NCBI GenBank assembly: GCA_021818105.1
Contig: JAKAFB010000017.1
Span: forward strand, 1-49,150
Direction: 5' to 3'
DNA length: 49,150 nt
Source: Acidobacteriota bacterium
Lineage (GTDB): Bacteria; Acidobacteriota; Terriglobia; Terriglobales; Acidobacteriaceae
Shown: piece after piece, positions 43,078-49,150 of the stretch
Layout of the letters: each line of letters opens with the position of its first letter
Position numbering within the stretch: position 1 is the first letter of the stretch
Made by a program: the position numbers and the translations under genes
The notes under the pieces: generated by a model
Seen by the model: the letters and a program-made list of their open reading frames with translations, nothing else
Database searches by the model: none
Told to the model about the DNA's origin: nothing

Positions 43078-44140
43078 CAAGCCCGCCATGCCCGACTTCG
43101 CCAACTGGAGCTGCCCGCTCCCGCTCGCCGACTACCCCACCATCGTCATGGGACACGGCGGCGGTGGCAAGCTTGGCAACGAGCTCGTCGAGCACCTCTT
43201 CCTGCCCGCCTTCCGCAATCCGGCTCTCGAAAATCTCGGCGACGCCGCCGTCTTCGACCTCGGCTCCAGCCGCCTCGCCCTGAGCACGGACTCCTTCGTC
43301 GTTCAGCCGCTCTTTTTTCCCGGCGGCTCCATCGGCGAGCTCGCCGTGAACGGGACGGTCAACGATCTCGCCGTCTCCGGCGCCGTTCCGCGCTTTCTCA
43401 GCGCCAGCTTCATCCTGGAAGAGGGCTTTCCTCTTGCCCAGATCGCAGCCATTGCAGACGCCATGGCGAAGGCAGCAGCCCACGCGGGCGTGCGCATCAT
43501 CACGGGAGACACCAAAGTCGTCGAGCGCGGCCACGGCGACGGCTGCTACATCAACACGGCCGGTGTCGGCGTGCTGCGCCCCGAGGTCACCATCGGCCCG
43601 CATCTGGCCCAGCCCGGCGATGCCGTTCTTGTCTCCGGCACCATCGGCGACCACGGCATGGCCATCATGAGCGTCCGCGAGGGCCTCGAATTCGAAAGCC
43701 AGATCCGCTCCGACTGCGCCGCGCTCAACGGTCTCATCGCGGAAGTGCTCGACGCCGTCGGCCCCAACGTCCACGCCATGCGCGACCCCACCCGAGGCGG
43801 CCTTGCCTCCACGCTCAATGAGATCGCCATCGCCTCCGGCGTAGGCATCGCGATCGACGAAACCATGGTCCCTGTGCGGCCCGAAGTGCAGTCTGCCTGC
43901 GAACTGCTCGGTCTTGATCCCATTTACGTCGCCAATGAGGGCAAGGCTGTCTTCTTCGTCGCGCCGGAAGTTGCCGGCCGCGTGCTCGAAATCCTGCGCG
44001 CGCACCCGCTGGGCAGGGAAGCGGCCCGCATCGGCCATGTCACCACCGAGCATCCGCGCATGCTCGTGGCGCGCACAGCCATGGGCGCAAACCGCGTCAT
44101 CCCTACGCAAATCGGCGAGCAGCTCCCGCGCATCTGCTAG
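43070..44140 (+). CDS. hypE: HypE, dehydratase forming the cyanide ligand
   Basis: 356 residues from ATG 43070, with GGAGAGG about 4 bases upstream and a small overlap with hypD. HypE dehydrates the S-carbamoyl group on its C-terminal Cys, placed there by HypF, to thiocyanate as the CN donor. The N-terminal motif [20 protein letters not shown] and [15 protein letters not shown] belong to the PurM-like ATP-binding fold. The protein ends in LPRIC, the essential C-terminal cysteine motif. The frame from 42884 upstream is inside hypD. HypF, needed to charge this Cys, is not in the window. Confidence 0.96.
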   Translation: MPDKPAMPDFANWSCPLPLADYPTIVMGHGGGGKLGNELVEHLFLPAFRNPALENLGDAAVFDLGSSRLALSTDSFVVQPLFFPGGSIGELAVNGTVNDLAVSGAVPRFLSASFILEEGFPLAQIAAIADAMAKAAAHAGVRIITGDTKVVERGHGDGCYINTAGVGVLRPEVTIGPHLAQPGDAVLVSGTIGDHGMAIMSVREGLEFESQIRSDCAALNGLIAEVLDAVGPNVHAMRDPTRGGLASTLNEIAIASGVGIAIDETMVPVRPEVQSACELLGLDPIYVANEGKAVFFVAPEVAGRVLEILRAHPLGREAARIGHVTTEHPRMLVARTAMGANRVIPTQIGEQLPRIC

Positions 44141-44178
44141 GGAACACGCATCCTCATTTCTAGAAGTGAGATCCTCCG

Positions 44179-45000
44179 TCAGCCCAGCCGCGTAAAGGCC
44201 TGCTCAATGCGCTCGGGAAGCTCCGCCGTAGTCGTGCCCAGCGTGTACCCAATCTCCAGCACCGCAGCTGGCGGGGTCGCCAACGCCTTCAGCGCCTCTG
44301 CCGTCGCCGCCCAGTCAATGGTGCCGTCGCCCGGCCACAGATGCTCGTCCTTCTCGCCGTGGTTGTCATGCACGTGGAGTGAGCCGATGCGGTTGCCCAG
44401 CGTGGCAATGGCCTCTGCCACGCCCACCGTCAGGTGCGCATGTCCCAGGTCCAGGCACACAGCCACATTGTTCAGGTGGCCAAGCTCCAGAATCGTCATC
44501 AGGTGGCTAGGCGTGGTCGGCTCGCTGGTCAGGTTCTCCACCAGCACGCGTACGCCCAGCGGATGCGCAAATGCGCCCAGGTGCTCCAGGGCGGCCTCGG
44601 CATACTCCAGCGTACGCAGTGACCAGCCGTCGTCCTTCTCCCCCAGGTGGATCACCATGTTCTTGAAGGGGATATGCTCCGCAGCCTCCAGCGCGCGCTT
44701 TATCTCGTCCATGGCGTCAATGCGGCGAGACTTCTCCGGGTGCAGCACGTTCACCGCCGGAGCCCCGGCCCGGCCCATCTCCCGGTCCGGATACACCGGC
44801 GCGTGCATTGAGAAGGGAATCAGAGCGTTGGCGCTGAACCACGATGCCAGTTCCGTCACATGCTCGCGGTTGGTGTAGTCAAAGTGCTGGCGTGCGGCAA
44901 AAATCTCCACACCTTCCGCCCCGGACCGTTCGGCCAGCTCCAGCAGCCCCGGATGCAACCGCTGATTCAGGAATAGGTGTGTCGATAGAATTCGCAACAT
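44179..45000 (-). CDS. Sugar phosphate isomerase/epimerase family TIM barrel
   Basis: 273 residues from ATG 45000 (MLRILSTHLFLNQRLHPGLL). The open frame continuing to 45126 has no sensible start. It is an AP-endonuclease-2/xylose-isomerase-like TIM barrel: AERSGAEGVEIFAARQHFDY, NMVIHLGEKDDGWS, VRVLVENLTSEPTTPSHLMT (metal-binding Glu), VAVCLDLGHAHLTVGVAEAI and SLHVHDNHGEKDEHLWPGDG. These carry the usual metal ligands Glu, Asp, His and Glu. The substrate is probably a sugar or sugar phosphate. It is convergent with hypE, with about 38 bases between. Confidence 0.88.
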   Translation of the reverse strand: MLRILSTHLFLNQRLHPGLLELAERSGAEGVEIFAARQHFDYTNREHVTELASWFSANALIPFSMHAPVYPDREMGRAGAPAVNVLHPEKSRRIDAMDEIKRALEAAEHIPFKNMVIHLGEKDDGWSLRTLEYAEAALEHLGAFAHPLGVRVLVENLTSEPTTPSHLMTILELGHLNNVAVCLDLGHAHLTVGVAEAIATLGNRIGSLHVHDNHGEKDEHLWPGDGTIDWAATAEALKALATPPAAVLEIGYTLGTTTAELPERIEQAFTRLG

Positions 45001-45243
45001 GATCAAGGATCCCCCGGCGTGCCCCTCCGCTGAATCCTGCCGGGGAACGCTACCCTCATTGTCGCATTTTTGCAACACTACGGCCGCGCTTCCCCGCGCT
45101 TCTGAACCCGAAGCCGCAATGGACATCCGGGTTCCACCGCTGCTCTATCGCCGTGTGACCCCGCGCGCTGTGTTACCGTTTGAGTACGGCGTTCCCCCAC
45201 CGGTTCACCGGTAAAATACTGGGGTAACGCGTGTATTCCAAGC

Positions 45244-45600
45244 ATGTCTCAGCAGCCGGAACTGATATCGCCCTCGTTGCCAGAGAGCCCGGCTCCTGAG
45301 CCTGGAAACGCCTCTTCCGTGCCGCCCGCACCGCCCTCTCCCGCACCGCCGCAGCGCATCCCCCGCTGGCTCGTGCGCGCTGAGCTTTTCCTGCGCGTGC
45401 TCCTCCGCATGTACATTGGCCTGGCCGTCTTCTACGCACCTTGGTCCAGCCTTTTCTGGGACCAGAACCCCCTGTTCGTGCAATATCCTACGTTGTCCAT
45501 CTTTGCCGCCAACGGCGCCGTGCGAGGAATTGTCTCCGGATTGGGGTTATTAAATTTATGGATCGCGTTTCAGGACGCCATCCGTTTTCGGGGCAGATAA
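45244..45600 (+). CDS. Small integral membrane protein upstream of a LOG-family gene
   Basis: 118 residues. A Pro/Ser-rich disordered N-terminus (PESPAPEPGNASSVPPAPPS) is followed by a basic amphipathic stretch and two or three hydrophobic segments. These are LLRMYIGLAVFYAPWSSLFW and AANGAVRGIVSGLGLLNLWI. The family is unnamed. It ends 3 bases before the LOG-like gene, strongly suggesting co-transcription. Upstream, TAAAAT (45212) with a nearby AT-rich stretch may be part of the promoter, but -35 spacing is poor. Confidence 0.7.
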   Translation: MSQQPELISPSLPESPAPEPGNASSVPPAPPSPAPPQRIPRWLVRAELFLRVLLRMYIGLAVFYAPWSSLFWDQNPLFVQYPTLSIFAANGAVRGIVSGLGLLNLWIAFQDAIRFRGR

Positions 45601-45603
45601 GCC

Positions 45604-46683
45604 ATGACCATTCAATACGAGGACGACCCGGAGCAGGACGATCTTCAGCCTGACCCCGTCAACAATGCTTCTAACGAAAAACTGCCTCCCGTCGCCGTCA
45701 TCCCCGGCAACGGCGCTCCGCCCCCACTCGAGCGTGCGCCCCTCGCATATGAGAACCCCGGCTTTCTCAACAGCGCAGACGGCCGCCTCATCCGCATCGT
45801 CTCTGAATACATGGAGCCCCTTGCCCGCTTCCGCCATGAGCGCATCCAGGACACCGTCGTATTTTTCGGCTCCGCCCGCTTCCACGGTCGCGAAGAGGCC
45901 AACCACGAACTGGAATTGCTCGACAATACCGGATCCTGCCAGCCGGCACCCTGCGAGGAGCAGCCCGCCCGTGCGCCACAGATTGTCGCCGGCCAGGCCA
46001 CGGATCTCCAGCGTAAGCGCGCTGTGGCCGCCGTGCAAATGGCTCGCTATTATGAGGATGCCCGCCGCCTGGCCTACATGCTCACCGCCTGGTCTGCGAA
46101 GATTCCCTCCAATCGCCACCGCTTTGTTGTCACCTCCGGTGGCGGCCCGGGCATCATGGAGGCCGCCAACCGCGGCGCCTATGAGGCCGGCGGCAAGACC
46201 ATCGGCATGAACATCAGCCTGCCCTTTGAGCAGCATCCCAACTCCTACATCACCCCGTCGCTCAACTTTCAGTTCCACTACTTCTTCATGCGCAAGCTGT
46301 GGTTTGCCTATCTGGCCAAGGCTCTTGTTGTCTTCCCCGGCGGCTTCGGCACCCTCGACGAGATGTTCGAGATCCTCACTCTCGCCCAGACCCACAAGCT
46401 GGCCAAGCGGATTACAGTCGTCATCTACGGTCCCGAATATTGGAAGCGCGTCTTCAACCTCGAGGCCCTGGTCGAAGCCGGCGCTATCTCGCCCAAGGAT
46501 CTTGATCTCTTCCAGTTCGCCGATACGCCCGAAACGGCCTTCGAAATCCTGCGCAAGGGGCTCACAGAAAACTACCTCGTTCCCGAAGCCACCGCCGCGG
46601 CCGAACACGCCTTTCAGGAGCTCATGCCCGGCTGGACGCTCGAGGACTTCCTCGGCCCGGAGATTGCCAAGACCAGCCGCTAA
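45604..46683 (+). CDS. LOG-family (TIGR00730) nucleotide phosphoribohydrolase-like protein
   Basis: 359 residues, longer than the ~190-residue core because of an N-terminal acidic extension and an insertion. The Rossmann core shows VVFFGSARFHGREEANHELE, VVTSGGGPGIMEAANRGAYE, and the catalytic signature PGGFGTLDEMFEILTLAQTH. LOG proteins release the base from (cytokinin) nucleoside monophosphates. This long variant, common in acidobacteria, has not been assigned a substrate as far as I know. It is three bases downstream of the membrane protein gene, a pairing that may mean membrane tethering. Confidence 0.9.
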   Translation: MTIQYEDDPEQDDLQPDPVNNASNEKLPPVAVIPGNGAPPPLERAPLAYENPGFLNSADGRLIRIVSEYMEPLARFRHERIQDTVVFFGSARFHGREEANHELELLDNTGSCQPAPCEEQPARAPQIVAGQATDLQRKRAVAAVQMARYYEDARRLAYMLTAWSAKIPSNRHRFVVTSGGGPGIMEAANRGAYEAGGKTIGMNISLPFEQHPNSYITPSLNFQFHYFFMRKLWFAYLAKALVVFPGGFGTLDEMFEILTLAQTHKLAKRITVVIYGPEYWKRVFNLEALVEAGAISPKDLDLFQFADTPETAFEILRKGLTENYLVPEATAAAEHAFQELMPGWTLEDFLGPEIAKTSR

Positions 46684-46872
46684 TCTCGTCTGCTAATTTC
46701 TCCAGCGCGCCTGGTCACCCCCGCAGCTACCTTCGCGCGCCGTCGCGTGTGGTAACCGGCTTGGTGCCGCAGCCTTTTCACCCTGCATTCGCCCCCTATT
46801 CATCTCCCGTTGATGACACATTGCAACACTAAAAGTGCAAGGTTTACTCCATCGGCGGAGGAAGCAGCACGC

Positions 46873-48033
46873 ATGGCCAACTCGACCATCTCGTACATGT
46901 GGCGCAACCACCGCGCCGCGCGCGGATTCAGCACCGGCGTCTCGCTCCACGGCCATACCAACCAATCCCGGGAAACGCTGGACTTCCTTGCCGACTTCGG
47001 CAATCAATTCCCCATCATCCGCCCCATCCTTGAGCGCCTGGAGCGTCGCTCCGAGGCCCGCTTCGGCGTCCGCCTTAACTACGCCGCCAGCTACTGGACC
47101 CCGCCCATGACTCCCCGGTTGGCTTTCGACCTCGAAAGCAGTCAGATTGAGCAGCTTGGCCTCGCGCCCCTGGTCTCCCTCTCGGATCACGACAACATCA
47201 ATGCCCCCATGCTGCTGCGCACCGTGCCCACCGCCCGCCACATCCCCGTCTCCGTCGAGTGGAGCGCACCCTACGGCGGCGTCCAGTCCTTCCACCTCGG
47301 CATCCACAACCTGCCCAGCTCCAAGGCCGTCGGCTGGATGCTCACCCTCGAGGACTACACCGCCAACCCCAGCCCCACGCGCCTCACTGAGATTCTCGTC
47401 GCCCTCAATGAAGAACCCAACGTCCTCGTTGTCTTCAATCACCCGCTCTGGGATCTCTACCTCATCGGCCAGCAGAAGCACGAGTTCCTCGTCAATGAGT
47501 TCCTCCAGAAAAACGGCGCCCACCTCCATGCGCTGGAGCTGAACGGCCTGCGCAACTGGGACGAAAACCGCCGTGTCCGCCGCCTCGCCGCGCAGTGGAA
47601 CATGCTGCTCATCTCCGGTGGTGACCGCCACGGCGTCGAGCCCAACGCCAACATCAACCTCACCAACGCCACCTGCTTCACTGAGTTCGTCCACGAGATC
47701 CGCCGCGAGCGCAAAAGCAACGTGCTCTTCATGCCCCAGTACGCCGAGCCGTGGAAGCATCGACTCCTGCAGTCCACCCTCGACGCCATCCGCGAATATC
47801 CTGACTTCCCGCAGGGCTCCCGCACTTGGGACGAGCGCGCCTACCACCCCGACGCGAACGGTGTCATCCGTCCGCTCAGCGAGCTCTGGCCGGAATCCCG
47901 CCCGCCCCGCGCCATCGCCTGGACCATCGGCCTCGTCCAGCTCCTCGGCAGCGGAGTGGTCTCCGGCAGCCTGCGCCTCGCTTGGAACGAAGCCCGCCAG
48001 CTCCGCCTGGCCCTGGGCGAGCAGGAAGCCTGA
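46873..48033 (+). CDS. PHP-like metal-dependent hydrolase
   Basis: 386 residues from ATG 46873, with GGAGGAAG nearby. Metal-binding motifs of the PHP type are visible: GVSLHGHTNQS near residue 25, VSLSDHDNINA near 115, VVFNHPLWDLY near 195, and LISGGDRHGVE near 250. The fold is thus a histidinol-phosphatase/PHP-type phosphoesterase, probably cytoplasmic, with no signal peptide. About 386 residues is longer than a simple PHP domain because of the C-terminal ~130 residues. The substrate is unknown. The upstream gap from the LOG gene (about 190 bases) suggests its own promoter. Confidence 0.82.
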   Translation: MANSTISYMWRNHRAARGFSTGVSLHGHTNQSRETLDFLADFGNQFPIIRPILERLERRSEARFGVRLNYAASYWTPPMTPRLAFDLESSQIEQLGLAPLVSLSDHDNINAPMLLRTVPTARHIPVSVEWSAPYGGVQSFHLGIHNLPSSKAVGWMLTLEDYTANPSPTRLTEILVALNEEPNVLVVFNHPLWDLYLIGQQKHEFLVNEFLQKNGAHLHALELNGLRNWDENRRVRRLAAQWNMLLISGGDRHGVEPNANINLTNATCFTEFVHEIRRERKSNVLFMPQYAEPWKHRLLQSTLDAIREYPDFPQGSRTWDERAYHPDANGVIRPLSELWPESRPPRAIAWTIGLVQLLGSGVVSGSLRLAWNEARQLRLALGEQEA

Positions 48034-48160
48034 CCCGCCCACCCGCCCACGAGCAACCCACATCGCCGCGTGGCAGCTCAGCCCGCCACCACTCGCGCTG
48101 TGTAACTGGGGATTCCAGTCGCGCAAAGTTCTGTCTCTAACCCAACGAACTCAAAGAGCT

Positions 48161-48220
48161 GTCATCCTGAGCGAAGCACGTCCCCTGCCTATCCACTCCG
48201 TTGTCATCCTGAGCGGAGCA
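48161..48220. repeat. Two copies of the GTCATCCTGAGCGAAGC-type dispersed repeat
   Basis: GTCATCCTGAGCGAAGCA at 48161-48178 and GTCATCCTGAGCGGAGCA at 48203-48220 differ at one base. Sequences of this type are familiar as dispersed intergenic repeats in acidobacterial genomes (memory, not a search). The second copy runs into a large hairpin. Confidence 0.8.
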
Positions 48221-48279
48221 GCTTGGGGCCCCGCAGTCGCGTAGCGACCGTGGGGTAAGCGGAGCGAAGGAGCTGCTTT
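48217..48279. repeat. Large REP-like hairpin next to the dispersed repeat
   Basis: CCCC-GC-GTCGC at 48229-48240 pairs with GCGAC-GGGG at 48244-48255 with one mismatch and one wobble and a GTA loop. AGCAGC (about 48217) can pair with GCTGCT (about 48272) outside it. This compact cruciform resembles REP elements and may be bound by a RAYT-type transposase or act as an mRNA stabiliser or terminator for the upstream gene. Confidence 0.6.
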
Positions 48280-48433
48280 GGTACTTTGAACTCCCGATCC
48301 GCCGACCTGACACTCGGAATCGCGCCTAGTGTCAGGGCACGACTTCAGCCTCCCGCCCTTCGCGAAGTCAACACCCTCGCCCCGGGCCCCATCTCTAACC
48401 CACTCATTCCACTCGCCCCAAACCCGCCGCCAC

Positions 48434-48614
48434 TTTGCAGATGATTACCCCGTCCCGGCGCACAATGGATACATGACAAGCCAGAGCCCAGCGAAAGTGT
48501 CGGACATGCCCCCGGTCTAATCTGTCGGACATCCGCCCGGTCCGTACCGGCAGGGACACCCCCTACCCCCCCCCTTATTTATTTTTCTTTTCCACAGAAA
48601 GTTTGCAGATGATT
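48434..48614. repeat. Nested direct repeats: 13-bp TTTGCAGATGATT pair flanking TGTCGGACAT pair
   Basis: TTTGCAGATGATT occurs at 48434-48446 and 48602-48614. Between them TGTCGGACAT occurs at 48498-48507 and 48523-48532. Extended, these are near-identical 20-mers starting at 48498 and 48523. A 14-base hairpin (CCGGT/ACCGG) at about 48539-48553 and a C-rich tract follow. The outer pair could be a target-site duplication of a small inserted element, or a duplication by slippage. Confidence 0.6.
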
Positions 48615-48644
48615 TCGCAAGCTTCTGAAACAGGCCATCGGCGC

Positions 48645-49150
48645 TCACGCCGCGGGGTTAGTCCCAAGCAGGCTCCCGGTCCGCAGGTCCAGTGCGAAGG
48701 GCGTCTCCTTGTCGGTAATCATCTTCCAGCCCAGCCCGCGCAGTACCCAGCCCTCGATGCCCGTCACCGTCACGCCTTCATCAGAGAGCTTCGCCGTTCG
48801 CCATGCCTCGCCCTGCGCGCCCCACGCCAGAATCGCGTGATGCCCCACAAACAGCAGCAGGCCCTGCGCCGCCACCGGCAGCAACTGCAGCACGGGCCGA
48901 TACTCAATCATCGTGAACCGTTCCGGCCTCTGCGTGTCGATGATGTATGCATACCCGCCTGACACCGCGCATATCTCATCGGGATTAGGCGCAGTCCAAA
49001 GACCGGTCGGCGCAGCCGCATCTCGAAAGCCCAGCGCGCACGTCGCCAGAAACGGCTTTGCACCCGCGGGCCGCACCATCACCTCCAGCGCGCCGCGCTC
49101 CACCTCTTCCGCTTCAGCCGGATACACAAACCGTCGCGGCGGCAGAATCA
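48645..49150 (-). CDS. Unknown protein, 3' part (truncated by window edge)
   Basis: The reading frame stays open to the right edge of the window (upstream residues ILPPRRFVYPAEAEEV), so at least 168 residues are visible and the true start is outside. The GTG at 49127 need not be the start. The visible part is soluble, with beta-rich stretches: KPFLATCALGFRDAAAPTGL, ICAVSGGYAYIIDTQRPERF, LLLFVGHHAILAWGAQGEAW and FALDLRTGSLLGTNPAA. The repeating short hydrophobic strands suggest a propeller- or barrel-like fold. I do not recognise the family. It ends next to the repeat cluster. Confidence 0.62.
   Translation of the reverse strand, partial: ILPPRRFVYPAEAEEVERGALEVMVRPAGAKPFLATCALGFRDAAAPTGLWTAPNPDEICAVSGGYAYIIDTQRPERFTMIEYRPVLQLLPVAAQGLLLFVGHHAILAWGAQGEAWRTAKLSDEGVTVTGIEGWVLRGLGWKMITDKETPFALDLRTGSLLGTNPAA

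Larger units (their letters stand above)
48034..48644. other. Repeat-rich intergenic region, about 600 bases, no intact gene
   Basis: Both strands lack a supported gene. It holds two dispersed-type repeats (48161-48178, 48203-48220), a large hairpin (48217-48279), two TGTCGGACAT repeats, a 13-bp direct repeat pair, a 15-codon ORF (48473-48520), a C-tract followed by an AT-tract (about 48560-48595), and a small hairpin at 48540-48553. Features of note are listed separately. Confidence 0.7.

Noticed and set aside
41752-43104. 450-codon ORF antisense to hypC/hypD
   Set aside because: Composition typical of an antisense shadow; the plus strand has unmistakable HypC and HypD.
46693-48126. 477-codon ORF antisense to the PHP-like gene
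   Set aside because: Gly/Val/Glu-rich antisense shadow without domain motifs.

Overview
The window looks like a chromosomal segment of an Acidobacteriota bacterium of the Terriglobia type (Acidobacterium/Granulicella/Terriglobus-like). This rests on high GC, short TAGAAT-like -10 boxes next to starts, dispersed GTCATCCTGAGCGAAGC repeats, and the mix of families: HslUV, a many-CXXCH exported lipoprotein with an LGMHC motif, [NiFe]-hydrogenase Hyp maturases and Terriglobia-style YidC. The assignment is an inference from memory of such genomes; no search was run.

Layout. 1-8224: the tail of yidD and then yidC, a TIGR01777 epimerase, an XRE-cupin regulator, a nine-CXXCH exported lipoprotein, and small housekeeping genes (DUF309, cupin, HAD nucleotidase, coiled-coil zinc-ribbon protein). 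8225-12220: two tandem exported GH13 alpha-glucosidase-like enzymes that share a duplicated ~70-bp leader and end at a strong hairpin. 12221-13749: a small membrane protein, an orphan structured ncRNA with its own promoter and intrinsic terminator, an exported PCYCGC-type protein, and tmRNA (ssrA, tag ANDNLALAA). 13783-21205: a leftward polysaccharide cluster in the order wzz, wzx flippase, GT9, a degenerate GT9 tail, wzy-like polymerase, GT2, GT4, with an AT-richer centre that suggests transfer. 21415-22629: an HD-GYP response regulator, a possible c-di-GMP link to the polysaccharide genes. 23033-27485: a translationally coupled operon of active M16 peptidase, catalytically dead M16 partner and glmU. 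27718-29811: hslVU, divergent from that operon. 30029-33429: a VOC protein, then a MarR regulator divergent from a TonB receptor across a perfect palindrome, then an unknown protein. 33693-39193: a leftward set of aminotransferase, SIS sugar isomerase, Fn3 lipoprotein, FAH-family hydrolase and transaldolase. 39275-44140: hypA-hypB, two inserted small genes, then hypC-hypD-hypE, with no hypF or hydrogenase structural genes in view. 44179-49150: a TIM-barrel sugar isomerase, a small membrane protein with a LOG-family protein, a PHP-like phosphoesterase, a repeat-rich gap, and a gene cut by the window end.

Functional themes are envelope and polysaccharide biogenesis (YidC, GlmU, Wzx/Wzy/Wzz, glycosyltransferases), protein quality control (tmRNA, HslUV, M16 pair), glycan use (GH13 pair, SIS isomerase, transaldolase), and redox or H2 metabolism (multiheme protein, Hyp proteins). 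No CRISPR array, intact insertion sequence or tRNA gene was seen. The best candidates for something undescribed are the orphan ncRNA at 12597-12704, the M16-M16-glmU coupling, the HslV leader peptide, and the nested repeat cassette at 48434-48614. Most of the remainder is recognisable families in ordinary arrangements.
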